Below the pieces are notes generated by a model that was given only the letters and a program-made list of their open reading frames with translations, was not told the origin of the DNA and ran no database searches. The translations under genes and the position numbers were made by a program. Positions 11,567-23,000 of a stretch of 64,000 nt of DNA are shown here, piece after piece; position 1 is the stretch's first letter; the number at the start of each line of letters is the position of its first letter. Origin of the DNA: Verpa conica (Eukaryota; Ascomycota; Pezizomycetes; Pezizales; Morchellaceae); the NCBI GenBank assembly GCA_033030425.1, contig JAUFSD010000011.1, positions 372,001 to 436,000 on the forward strand. The letters are read 5' to 3'.

Positions 11567-12148
11567 TGGTCCTTGGGAAAGAATAAGGGTGATAACGAAA
11601 GTGTGCGTATACTTGTAGTTTGGTATCTAGTTGGATGAAGATAGATGGGCATGGCTAACTGTATTAGATTTTGGTTATCTTGAAATGGGATCAAGGAAAG
11701 GCTGAGATCGATAAAGGAGCACTTATTCTCGTTATTTCAAATACGTATGGCCACCGAATTTTTGTACTGGGTTCAACAAATAATACGTCTGGTTATTGAG
11801 TTATTGTACTAAGTCTAAATTCATTTTTGTTCATTGGTGTTTGGCTTGATGCCAAACTTACTGATCAATAACCCTGAAAATCTCAGAAATGGAGACTATA
11901 GCTATTATTAAGGGGTTATCGGGATGTACTAAGGTTTTAGGATGACTAGGGTAAAGTAGCGGATAAGTGTATAATAACACAGTTATTTGGCAGTATTTTT
12001 GATGTAATTGGAAGAGTTTAATAATTTTATCCTTGTTATTTGGAACCCACTGTGTTTTATTGAGAAAATAGTGTAAATCTTACTCTAGAGTAAAAAAAAA
12101 GCAGTAAACTTTTAATTTACACCTAGGGAAGTACCTATCTGCCTACAC
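11567..12148. other. TA-rich spacer
   Basis: About 580 bp of TA-rich sequence between convergent genes. It must contain both 3' UTRs. No further feature is visible apart from an A run near 12092-12100. Confidence 0.5.
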
Positions 12149-12484
12149 TTAATAACTGCCCAAATCCCTCCTCATCGCCTCCTTGATCCTCCTCTCTACC
12201 TTATCATCCTCCACATTCTTCAAGATCCTCGCCTTCTCGGCCTTCGCTTCCTCTCTGATCTTTTTCTGCTCAGCGAGATACTTGATCCTCGCTGGGGTCT
12301 GAGCATTCAAGCGGGCCTTCTCGCGAGCGAGACGTTCTGCACGCTCTTTCTCAATGACTGATTCACGGGTGATGGTGATCTGTTCGAATCGGATTTTGCG
12401 AATCGCAGTAAGGTCAGATAGGGAGCTTGGAGTGGTTGGTGCGGGAGTGGAGACGGGGGCGGGATTAATGTCGTTAGAGCTCAT
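12149..12484 (-). CDS. Small charged helical protein, 111 aa
   Basis: A single-exon frame starts at MSSNDINPAPVSTP. The first 25 residues are Pro/Thr/Ser-rich; the rest is a strongly charged, probably coiled-coil helix rich in Glu, Lys, Arg and Ala (EKERAERLAREKARLNAQ, then AKAEKARILKNVEDDKVERR). That second segment resembles the charged linker preceding the UBX domain in UBX-domain adaptor proteins, but no UBX fold follows because the frame stops at 111 residues. It could be a short lineage-specific protein or the relic of a longer one. It is preceded by a G-rich tract on the other side of its start. Function unknown. Confidence 0.6.
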   Translation of the reverse strand: MSSNDINPAPVSTPAPTTPSSLSDLTAIRKIRFEQITITRESVIEKERAERLAREKARLNAQTPARIKYLAEQKKIREEAKAEKARILKNVEDDKVERRIKEAMRRDLGSY

Positions 12485-13185
12485 GGTGGGAAGGATGTAT
12501 ATATTTTAGGGACCGGTGGTGTAAAAATGTAGGTTAGGGGTTTTTAAAAGGTATTTCTTAGATTGATGAAAATTTATTCTAGAGGGGAACGGAGGGGAGA
12601 GGGGAGAGGGGAGAGGGGTAGAGGGGGGAGGGCTCTAGAATCTCCTATGTCGTTGTTGTTTTAGGTCTGGCTGGTACTTGGTATACCTAGCTATGTGGAA
12701 TGGGTATACTCTATCATGGTGGTTAGGGTTTGTCTTTATATGCGGGTGACACTGTAGGGGGGGGGGGTTCTGGAAGGGGGTAATGTGGTTTAGATTTTCT
12801 GGTAGGATCTTTAAAGATCTTCGAGATTCTACAAACTGTGTTGATATATGAAAGAAATAGCCTGTGTATTGGGGTCATGTATTAGGATCATATTATATCA
12901 CTCGCTGTGAGTGATGGTCATGGCTGGGGCTGGTAATATAAGTGATTACTTTTGAGGTGTTTTTTTTGCTTGTCTGGACGGACCTGGAGTTTCTATTATA
13001 TATGTGAGGATCTTTGTATGATTACCAGTAGCTAGATTTTTTTTCCCTTTCCCTTTTCGGTAGACTTATTAAATAAGTAATCTCAGAGTCTATCATTTAT
13101 TTGACATTAGCTACACTAAAAAATACATTTTTTTCCTCTTCATTCTCTCCTTTGACTCTTTATCCTCTACTTCCCTAGTATACAA
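12485..13185. other. Intergenic region between two minus-strand genes
   Basis: Seven hundred bases containing the promoter of the 12149-12484 gene and the 3' UTR of the cyclophilin gene. It includes a G-run cluster at 12593-12633 and a G run at 12757-12766. No coding potential is supported. Confidence 0.5.
12593..12633 (+). repeat. GGGGAGA-type purine repeat, G-quadruplex-prone
   Basis: A short array of G runs (three to six G) separated by AGA or TAGA spacers lies about 110 bp upstream of the start codon of the small minus-strand gene. The spacing fits a G-quadruplex pattern on the plus strand. A regulatory role is not shown by the sequence. Confidence 0.5.
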
Positions 13186-15416
13186 CTACAAAACAGAAAT
13201 ATTAATAATCTTGATATCCTCTTCCGGTTTCTCCTTAAACGTCCTAACGTTCTCAATCTTATTAACCACATCCAATCCTTGAATCGTTCTTCCAAAAATA
13301 GTATGCCTATTATCCAACCATGGTGTTTTCTCTGTCGTAATAAAGAACTGGGACCCGTTTGTATCTGTAAAGGTACTCTGTTAGTCAAAAGAACCAAATT
13401 CAAGGGAGTTATTAGTAAATAAAGAAAAATATAAAACATACTCGGACCAGCATTCGCCATACTCAGCGTATAAGGCTTATCATGCTTCAACGTCGAAAAC
13501 TCATCCTCAAACTCGCCACCCCAAATCGACTCTCCACCTGTTCCATCACCAAGCGGGTCTCCTCCCTGGATCATAAACTTCTTAATAACACGATGAAAGA
13601 TAGTCCCATTATAGTATCCATTTCTCGCATGTGTCACAAAGTTCTCCACCGTTTTAGGTGCAGCCTCAGGGAATAAACGGACATGAATATCGCCCATTGT
13701 TGTGTGTATGATTGCCGCCTTACCGGACTCTTTAACTTGGTTGTCCCCAGCGCCTTTCTCGGGTGCTCCAGCTTCACGTGTGGGTTTCTCGTTGAAGATG
13801 TCACGGTCAGATTTGCTGGCGGAGTTGTCGTTGGTGAAGATGTAGAAGCGGGGTTTTTGGTATGCTGTGCAGAAGATCATAGGGTCTCTACTTTCTGCTT
13901 CGCTGAGGAGGGGGTTTGCAGAGGCTGCCATTTCAACTGTGACTAGTGATTTCTTTGAAGGTGCACCCTGATATATAGCAAGGTTGAGAGGACGGATTGT
14001 TTCTTCCTTTGAGAGGAGACGCAGGACTTTGTTGGTTACGGTGTTGATGACCTTGATGCCGGCTAGGGAACCATATATGATGAAGTGACCAGATTCGTCG
14101 AATATTACGTTGGCTTTTGAGAGGGCGTTTGTAGAGAGGGGGGTGTTTGAGCTGGAGGAGGTCGAAGGAGATGAGAGATCTGATTCGATTGCAATACGGC
14201 GGCCGAATTCGAGGTCAGGGATTTTAGATGTTGCAGAAGCAGCCTGTTGCATTGTGGTGAGGGTAGGAACGGACTCGTCGTAGGTGCGATGTAGGCGGGC
14301 TGAGGGGAAATCAAAGACACGGATTTGGCGGTCAGGATGAGAGAAGGTTGCAAATGATTCATGGGTTGGAGACATTGTAATAGATGTGGGGATAGATTTA
14401 GACTATTCGTTTTCTATTAGCCTTGTATAGCGGTTATTAAGTAGTATAGAACTTACCTTTTTGAAGTCAAATAGCCCTGTTGTACCCTTGTATTCAAAGA
14501 CATTGTCCGGTTTCTCGAATTCCCGTTCTGGTTTTGGAGACCAGTACTCTACCATCCCGCCTTCATCACAGGAAACCACACAATCGTACTTGTCGTTGAA
14601 GGCCATAAGATGAACTATGCTTCTGTGGAGGTTCGGGACAGTATACAGTACTTTCGGGTTATCTCCTCGGCCGTCATATATGATAATATGAGGACTAACA
14701 GCATCTGATATCGCTAGCAATGGTAGAGAAGAGCCACGGCGGTGTATCCAGCAGATAGCTTTTGGAGTATTTTGAAGATTTAGGGTAGTCAAAAGGTCTG
14801 TTGTGAAAACACATGTTAGTATTAGCTTCCTTCAAAACAAGAGCTTCCCCAATGACGAATAACTAACCAAAAGTAACAACGTCGAAGATGGCTACTCTTT
14901 TATCTGTACCCGCCGTCGCAAAGCTTCTCCCATCCGTGCTTACTGAAACACTGACAATCTCCCCCTGATGTGCCCTGAACATCTTGACGAACTCTATCCC
15001 CACAGCCATCTTCTTCCAGAACTTCACCACTCCTTCCACACTCGTTGTTATCAAAAAGTCCGTAAACGGCGTCATTGTGACAAACGCGAGGTTGTCGCGG
15101 TGCATCAGCGACTTTGAGTACCGTGGTGCTGTCGGGAGTGCTCCAAGATAAAGCTTTTCGTGAGGGAGGGTCCGACGCTTCTTCTTTATGACGCCGCCGG
15201 CTGGAGGTAGAGTAGGACCGATATCATCATCGGATGAGCTATCTGTAACTCCCAAGTTAGCTGCGTACTTCCTTCGAAATGCGCTCCGGGGGTGCTTCTC
15301 TTACCAGCATCATCGGGGGTGGGCTTTTTCGCGGGGGGCCCAGGATTGCTATCGGTTCGAACGCGCTTTAGGGCGCTCGTACCGGAGTCTGAGGCGGATT
15401 CGTTTCCGGAGGCCAT
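13186..15416 (-). CDS. cyp15: WD40-cyclophilin peptidyl-prolyl isomerase (PPWD1/CYP15 type), 655 aa
   Basis: Nuclear, spliceosome-associated peptidyl-prolyl cis-trans isomerase. Five exons on the minus strand: 15305-15416, 14868-15242, 14457-14797, 13442-14402, 13186-13364; 1968 nt, frame closed throughout. The N-terminus is disordered and acidic ([11 protein letters not shown] across junction 1). A WD40 region follows, with [37 protein letters not shown] and [16 protein letters not shown]. The C-terminal cyclophilin domain starts at [19 protein letters not shown] and keeps the active-site residues seen in [24 protein letters not shown] and [22 protein letters not shown] is created only by splicing exon 4 to exon 5, which confirms that junction. 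The domain order and length match the PPWD1 family. It is head-to-head with SLX9 across 193 bp, suggesting a shared promoter. Confidence 0.96.
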
Positions 15417-15609
15417 GGTCAATCACGGATATTGGGTATGAAGAATTATTTTCTCGGGGGTGTTTAGATAAGTCCAGGTTGACGCGAACTATCCACTGTG
15501 GCTTGCTTGGTAGCTAGTGCTAAGCCACTTCCCAGAACTTGAGCCTCACCGTGATCCCCCACTAAATTTTTCGACGTCTGTTCATTCTCACCATAGACAA
15601 CTCCTGACA
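15417..15609. promoter_or_regulatory. Bidirectional promoter of the cyclophilin gene and SLX9
   Basis: Only 193 bp separate the two start codons of divergently transcribed genes, so both promoters and 5' leaders must lie here. No TATA box or named element is obvious. Confidence 0.55.
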
Positions 15610-16252
15610 ATGGTCTGTACCTCCCTTAAGTGCCCACATTTCTTTGAAATAGATACTTACATGGTCCTAGGCTCCCATAAAACCCAGCAAGCGGGCCTCT
15701 ATGCGCTCTAAAGTCCCCCGCTCCTCCTCTATCACTACCCCCAGTGCCACAGCTGTCTCACACCCCATCATCCAGCCCAAGAAGAAAGAGAAGCTCCAAG
15801 CTCGCAAAACAACCTTCGTCAAAAAAATTGAGAAATCAGCAGCCAAGAACTCTGCACGTTCACGACGACGGAAGAATAAAGCCGCCCAGCAGAATCTCGT
15901 CACAGGGTTGGGTTCGCTAGCGGATGCCTTAGATGATGCTGTTGTTACCGACTCTATGAAGTTCCAGAGTAGCAGTAGTAAGACTGCTGTGGATGAGGGG
16001 ATTGGGAAGAAGAGTATGAAGTCGAGACCAGGTGCGATGAAGCGAAAAGAGAAGGTTGTAAAGAACGAGTGTGAGCGGTTTGGGAAGAATCTGGCGATTA
16101 TGCGAGTAGGGACTACAGCTAGTGCAGAACCAGGGAAGAAGCCATCTTCTTGGGCTGCCTTGAGGGGGTTTATTGAGGGGACTATGGAGAAGAAGGAGGA
16201 GTTCGTAAAGAGTGAAGAATCAGTGGATGTAGATATGGAAATTGGGAAATGA
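15610..16252 (+). CDS. SLX9: Ribosome biogenesis protein SLX9, 194 aa
   Basis: SLX9 is a nucleolar and shuttling protein acting in 18S rRNA/40S maturation. The conserved C-terminal block is visible: RPGAMKRKEKVVKNECERFG, KNLAIMRV and SSWAALRGFIEGTMEKK. The proposed coding sequence is 15610-15612 joined to 15671-16252. The first exon contributes only the ATG, directly followed by a 58-bp intron (GTCTGT...CTAG). Splicing yields MAPIKPSKRASMRSKV, which looks like the usual fungal SLX9 N-terminus (MAPI-P-KR). Without the intron the protein would start at the internal ATG at 15701 and lose these residues. The middle region is basic (RSRRRKNKAAQQN), as expected for an RNA-associated protein. The donor is not the fungal consensus, so the start is somewhat less certain than the identity. 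Confidence 0.9.
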
Positions 16253-16868
16253 GGTGGTAATATAGTAATGAGTTTTGGGATACCTATAAATAAAATTTCG
16301 AGTTCTAGTTTATTATTTTCTCAAAAAGGAGTTGGTTGGATTTTTATTGTGGACACCGGGGGTTACATTACCTATAAATATAGATTCTAGTAGTAAATAC
16401 ATCTGGGGAGCTTGTAGTTAGATCCAGGACTATAAAACAAAGTATAAACCACTCTGTATGTTCTAGGTATAGTAATTAGATCATGAATAATCACTCGGCA
16501 TCCGGACAGTTACCACAGATATAAGCTCTCGATTAGATCTAGAGGGTAGAACTATTTTATTCCAGGCTCTTTTTTCGCTATTACTATAAATACCCCATCC
16601 TACGAATGGGGGCGGGGTACATATTACGAAGCTGAGCCTCAAAGTGCTGAATTTACTTAAATACTATTGTTTTTAAATCCCAGCTCTCTTGACGGTAATT
16701 CTACCGCTAACTTTATTTTTGGAGGGAATATTGTTCACATAGTAAGTCAAAACCCTCTAGACCAAACAACCCTTGATGTATCCTTAAATCATATACAAAC
16801 CCTCCAATACCCAACTCAACACAGTAAACTAATATCCATTCCATATATCAAAGTTACTAAAACTTCTC
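16253..16868. other. TA-rich spacer
   Basis: About 615 bp of TA-rich sequence between two plus-strand genes, including the SLX9 3' UTR. One short frame (16667-16882) has no family resemblance. Nothing else is visible. Confidence 0.5.
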
Positions 16869-17501
16869 ATGAACAACTTTAGACAACAGGAAATCATTGA
16901 TTTCGGCATCGATCGACTACTGAATACCCGCAGTGTACCAGAAGACTTCGAACAAGAGCTTTGTAACTTCCTTAGTTACCTTATTAACGCAGATCCACAA
17001 CTCGTTAGAAGAACACTCACCCTAAAGATCGAGGACGCAGAATCCCAGCAAAAGCAAATCGCAGATGAACTCACCAGTACAGAGACCACCAGGGCATCAC
17101 TCCTCACGTTAAAGTATAACCACAGATTGGGTAGACAAATCACGAAAGGGATGATAGTGGAAATACTACAGGGTGAGGAGAAGTACCAGAATATCATTGA
17201 TAAAGATGTTTTGTTTGATATTATTTTATTGAAGGAGGAGGCTCGGAGGAAGAAAGCTGTGTTGCAGCATCGGTTATGGATCACGGATAGAGTTTTGGAG
17301 AATCATTTCAAGAGGTATAAGGAGATTGGGGATTGTGTGTTTGAGATGCTTAGGTGGGAGGCGCAGGTCCAGTGTGATTGTGGGAATTTGTTTTTGATAG
17401 AGCAGGGGAATCGGGAGATGGTTTTGGTTTTTTTTTTGCATCTGATAAGCCTAGATGAACTATATCTGCGAGGATCACGATGTTTCTCCATGTATTTGTG
17501 A
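16869..17501 (+). CDS. Hypothetical helical protein, 210 aa
   Basis: A single open frame begins MNNFRQQEIIDFGIDRLL. The predicted protein is almost entirely helical and charged, with long amphipathic segments (KIEDAESQQKQIADELTS and LLKEEARRKKAVLQHRLW) suggesting a coiled coil around residues 55-155. Near the C-terminus CDCGNLFLIEQGN contains a CxC pair but no complete zinc site. The last 25 residues (VLVFFLHLISLDELYLRG) come from a T-rich stretch and may instead be intron or 3' UTR, because the frame quality drops there. I recognise no family. It borders a TA-rich gene-poor island and could be a lineage-specific gene. Confidence 0.5.
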   Translation: MNNFRQQEIIDFGIDRLLNTRSVPEDFEQELCNFLSYLINADPQLVRRTLTLKIEDAESQQKQIADELTSTETTRASLLTLKYNHRLGRQITKGMIVEILQGEEKYQNIIDKDVLFDIILLKEEARRKKAVLQHRLWITDRVLENHFKRYKEIGDCVFEMLRWEAQVQCDCGNLFLIEQGNREMVLVFFLHLISLDELYLRGSRCFSMYL

Positions 17502-20055
17502 TTAATATATTCATTCACTCGCGATATTTCTAGTGGTTAAGCATCGAGTGATACTATATGATTACATGTTGACCTCAGTCACCTATGGTATTCTAATACT
17601 TGGTTAAATGCCTGAATAGGTATTAGAGCCAGATAAATTAAAGACAAATGTCTTAAATTCCATACTGTGTATGACCTGCTTATGGAGTTAGGCCAGGACT
17701 AGCTAGAATTGATACTAATCCCCCCATATTTACAGCTTTATTCTCTCTAGACCAAGCTCTTCTGGCATGACCTCGCTTAACCCTTCCCCTACACAATAAA
17801 GCCCTTATGTATAGCGCAATGACGTCTTAGAAATTCTTTTATACAACGACGGACCTCTGTCAGTTTCATCCTACATAAGAAAAACCCGCCATCTTACAGA
17901 ACGATGAATCTGGTGTTCAATTGCTATCTCCCCTCATATTTAGAGAAGTGAGGTAGAAGAGGTCTCCTACCCACCATAGCAGCTCATACCTCTGCCACCC
18001 TCCAAAAGGCCTTTACTCGGTTTCAGCAACCTGAAGGTAGGCTGCTGGCGCAATACAGTAACTCCAAATAGCCACCCAAGGTAGAAACAGCCTTACGAAC
18101 ACATGTTGGTACTGTATCCTTAAGCTGAAATAAGTGAATGGAGAGCTGATTTTATTTCATCATCTAGAGGAAAGGTAGCCATGGCTAGTTCAATACAATA
18201 TTGTGGGTGGAAAAACATACTAGAAGTAGGGATGTCATTGTGGATTTTTATATACTATAATCCACAAATTCTTATAGGGAGGGGAGGATATTTAAGTACA
18301 AACTTATCGTGAGAATCCCCCCCTCCACCACTTTAACTCCGGATACCATCGATTTTTTTTAAATATCCATCTACTTTCTAAAAGTGTGCACTGACAGGAG
18401 TTCGTTAATACCTAGGTTCTCGATCTCTTATAGAAGAAACCGATAGGTTTAATGATATCCTTACATGGTGGACATTCTTATACCCCGAACTCTTATAGAG
18501 TACCTATGCCACCTATAAACCACATCCTAGTTAGAGTAGAGTATTGGATATGAAATCTAAGTAGGTGAAAAGGAAGACGATTGAGAAACTGGTACTAAAG
18601 CTTCGAAAGGGAAATAATAATGCGGTAAAGAATGAGGTGGCTAAAATCGTTGAAAGTGAGAGACCGGTTATCCGAGTCCATATTCTTGAAATGTTTGCCC
18701 CCCCCCTTGGAGATACTAGCTTTCCTTATAGGAGCTTTTTATGGGACTCACGGTTCTATAGTCTAAGCTCTCGGTCACACTCTACTAGGATCCTATTTAA
18801 CGCTGCTTTTACCGAATCCTTGATCCCTTTTGGAGCATCTATAACCTACAGAAAGACAACAACCTACTAGTACTACGTATGGCCTTTGAGAGCGCGCTCC
18901 GTGTAATAGCGGCACATTACAGGTCTCAGGGGGCTATAGTGGGAAATGACTGTATCCTGCTATCGCGGTGTTTCAGTAATTTCCTGATCTGGGGGGGGAA
19001 GCTATAGCAACAAGAACTATAGAAAAATAGAAGTAGGCTTCTTAGGATCGAGAAGAAATACAGCAGGAGGAACCTTCTTCTGCAGCGTAGATAGTGTAAC
19101 ATGTGAATGGGATGTTTGGTACGTTCAACTTAAGTCGCGACCGGGGAAGAGACGTAATACTCTTTATGAAAGCTAACTAAAACCCACCTGTATCGGCCGT
19201 CATAGTAGGTGCCTACCCAAGTCCCGAGTATCTAAAGGGATGATGTCTTTTAAGGGACTCCAGAAGGTATGGATCTCAAGACAAATTTGTCTCACGATAG
19301 AGAAAGTAGGAGGGCTATTGGTGCAGCCAAATCCTTTAAAGAGAAAGGATCAAATTTTGACATCATAGGTTAACAGCGTTATACATTCTTGTCGAAGAGG
19401 TTTAAGAACGACGAAGGGAGGTATTAACCTTATTATGCATCCCTTATCATCAGCCAAGAAATAGGCTTCACAGAATATGGTAGTTAAATGGCTAGTAGGT
19501 AACTAGGGTGAATACGCAAGCTACAAAATATTTGGAAGTTATTTGTACTACCGATAGTATATAATAGAGATTTTGTAAATATTACAGACTATTTATAAAT
19601 CCCAGAGAAAGGCGAATGATAGGTGTTGTAGTGGGTGGAAGGAATAGTACTTAAATGGGGAATGTTAGGTTATGATCTCAGCTGATTCCCGGATTTTAGA
19701 ACACTCCGATAATTGTTTACAGTGCGAGGTAGTCTTCTCTAGTGATACCACTAGAAGATACCACAGTGTGATCTCGACTTGAGTTCTGTGCCCCAAAGAG
19801 ACCTCTTGAGTGATTGGCTCAAATAAAGGCACGATCCATACATTTATATTCTTTATCATTCTTTAAAACACTAGAGCATATCTAAAATTGCTTCCAGATA
19901 GCTTTAGACCCTCATCCTAATACAAAATCTAGACACTACCCATGATATTAATCATAATAATGAATATAAATAATAACTTTCCGAGTCCAAAAGAGATAAC
20001 ATGAATCTGCTCTTATAGTATACATACAAGCCCTTCTCTGACAAGTCTTATAATC
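17502..20055. other. TA-rich gene-poor island
   Basis: A 2.5-kb stretch with dense TA/CTA/TAG words, no long frame and no recognisable element ends. A 101-codon frame at 18565-18870 has no family resemblance. The base texture is compatible with an old repeat mutated by RIP, but I cannot identify a parent transposon, terminal repeats or target-site duplications. Confidence 0.45.
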
Positions 20056-23000
20056 TTACATATGCTCAATACTTTTCAACAACTTCGTTGGGTCGAATGA
20101 ATCACTCCCTGTCAGTGCCGCATTAAGAGCATTTGCCCTGTACTACAATTAGCTACCCGTTCTTATCCTCATATTGACTAATAAGCCACTTACCATCTAA
20201 TACTCTCTTTCTCTTTTAGTTCCATTTCTAACTGCGCAGACTTGACCCCAGCGGTCTCCAAGCAACGCTTTGGTATCCCCGCTAACCTTGCAACATTGAG
20301 CCCGTAGCTCCTATGCGCAACGCCTTCTCCGATTTGATACAAGAACGTGATCTCTTCGCTCCCGTCTATAGCACACTATAATTAGCTCCTAGTCACCTAC
20401 ACGCAGAGGGAAATAGATCGTACCATTGGCCTCAGAAAACTGCATATGCGTATTCACAACCTCACCCTCATACTTCTCTCCAAACTGCGCTAGTAGTGGG
20501 TAATGCGTAACAAACAAACACATACACCCAATATCTTTCACCACATAATCTAAGACTGCATGTGCAATCGCAACACCATCGTGCGTACTTGTTCCTCTCC
20601 CTAGTTCATCAAGGATGACTAAGCTCCGTTTCGTTGCCATCTTCAGTATATCGCTTGTCTCGCTCAGTTCCACCATGAATGTCGATTCACCGGCCATCAT
20701 GTTGTCGAATGCCCCCATCCTCGTGAATACGGCATCTAGCAGACCTACTCTTGCGGAGGTCGCGGGAACATAGGAGCCTATCTGAGCCATAATTGAGATA
20801 AGTGCGACTTGTCGTACATAAGAGGATTTACCGCCCATGTTAGGCCCCGTAACGACCATTGCACGTTTTGAGTCTGCATATAGCTCTATATCATTCGGGA
20901 CATATGCATCAATAAGCAGCTGCTCTACCATGGGATGCCGGCCTTCAGTAACCTCAATACACGTTTCTGCAGTGAACTCGGGTTTGCAGTAATTCGGTTG
21001 ATTGGCCACAACAGCAAGAGAGAATAGACAATCAAGAGTTGCGAGAGATTGTACACAGTCCCGAAGTTCCTGGTATTTGGTGGAGATTTCGGCGAGGAAA
21101 TCATTGAATGATTTGTCGCATTCAGCAGCGAGTGATTCTTTGTGCTGATCACGTTCACGGAGCAGTTGTACAACCTTTGGTGTATGGAAGCGGGACACTT
21201 TCTTTGTACCACTGATTTTGATCCAGGATGCAGGGACGAGTTTGAGAGAATTCTTGTCATTAGAAACTTCGGCGAGAAACTGGTAGTTGCGAATCATCAG
21301 CAACTGCCCACATATTTGAGGATAATGACCATTACCTCGATACCAGAAACAGACACATATGTAGCTTTGGGCTTCCTCAAAGTCTTCGCAATCTCTTTTA
21401 GATGATCCTTTAGCTCCGCTTCAACTGCAGCGATTCCCTAATACCCCTATCAACACTATTCCTTAACACAAATAGGGGAAAGCATACCATCTTGTGTTCA
21501 GCAATCGTTTCGTACTTCACCTCATCCTTGAAGAAATCATACTTATCATCCTTACACGCCGAGTTGTGGTTAAACACATCCAAATACTCCTCTACACTCT
21601 CTTTAATCTCCGGTAGCGCTGCAACTGCTTCGTTCAGCATCTTACTTTGGAACCCCACCTCCCCTGGTTCATCGACCTTATGGAAAGTATGTGAGATCCT
21701 GTGCATTGTCTGCAGAATCTGAAACAGTTCTGGGCGTGTACATTTGCCGTAGTAGATTCTAATCAATCCTTTTTCTAGATCACCCCCGATACGGGATAAG
21801 AGCTCGCGGATTCTGTCAAGTTTGCCGTTCTTTCCCACCAAGATTTCTTCTACTGCTGCAATCCGTTCCTCGAGTGCTTCCTTGTGGAGGAGTGGTCGGC
21901 CTACCCATTTTCGAAGGAGGCGTTTGCCGAATTTTGTTTTTGTACGATCGAGAGTCCAGAAGAGAGAACCTTTAATACTATAGTCGGTTTGGTTGCGATA
22001 AATCTCGAGGGAGGTTAAGGTATTTCCATTTAGTAACATATGCGAGCGGGCACTAAAGGGGGCAAAGTATTTTGTCAGATCGAAGACATGCTCGAGACCG
22101 TAATCGGAGAGATGCGTTATCATTGCTGATAAACAGATAGTGACAAGGTCGGGAAGATTCATAACAGAGTCTAGAAGCTGGTTTGCTTCTGTGGCATTAG
22201 GGGAGTCGGCAGATTTGAGCTTATCGGCATAAAATGTTGAAACATGTTTTGATGCCATGGTCGTGGCTTCTCCTCCCTTTTTCCGGTCCACACGTTCCAC
22301 GCGGACCTTATCACCGAATACGGTTGTTGTACTCCCAGCAAGATGAGAAACCACTTTTTCCGTAGCCTTTGTTAGATCTCCAACAATAAGAAACTCACAA
22401 GGTGCAATGTGCAATAATCTAGTCTCAATCTCACTCCTCATGAATCCGTCGTCGAACTCATCGTATATAACATCTCCAGTAGCAGGTTGTACAGCGACAA
22501 TACCCACATGCGATTTTTCGTCCATTCCTGTCCCACCCCCAGGCTTCTCTGTAATACACAATAGATATCCCGTATTTAGTGTTCCCCCACTCCCGAGCTC
22601 AGCAGAAACATCATCCATAGTATCTGTATCATCGATATAGGTTCCTTTGGTATAAAGGTTCGTCAACTCCCTCACAAATGGTGCGTTTCGGTTTTCACCT
22701 GCAGCCTTAAGTGCAGCGGTCTCTCGTTGTCGGACAATGCCGACTTTGTACCCTGCGGATACTAGCCGTTTCACGTGAACATGAAGACGTGGGACGGGAA
22801 TACTAGCAGATGCGAACTTTTCGAGGTGAGCTTCTGACGGGTGCTCGTCGAACCTCATCTTTCCGGGGATACACATAATGCTCAAATTCTGGCTCGCAAT
22901 TCTAGCATCCTCTCCAAAGAATCTGAACTTGTATCCAACTTCAACAACTAGAACTGTATCTGGATTTTGGAGTTTTATATCAACCACTTGCTGCTCAAGT

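Noticed and set aside
20366..20396. 31-bp intron in MSH3 suggested by the donor GTGACT at 20396
   Set aside because: Too short for a spliceosomal intron; the upstream donor at 20423 gives a 58-bp intron and the family sequence with the same phase.
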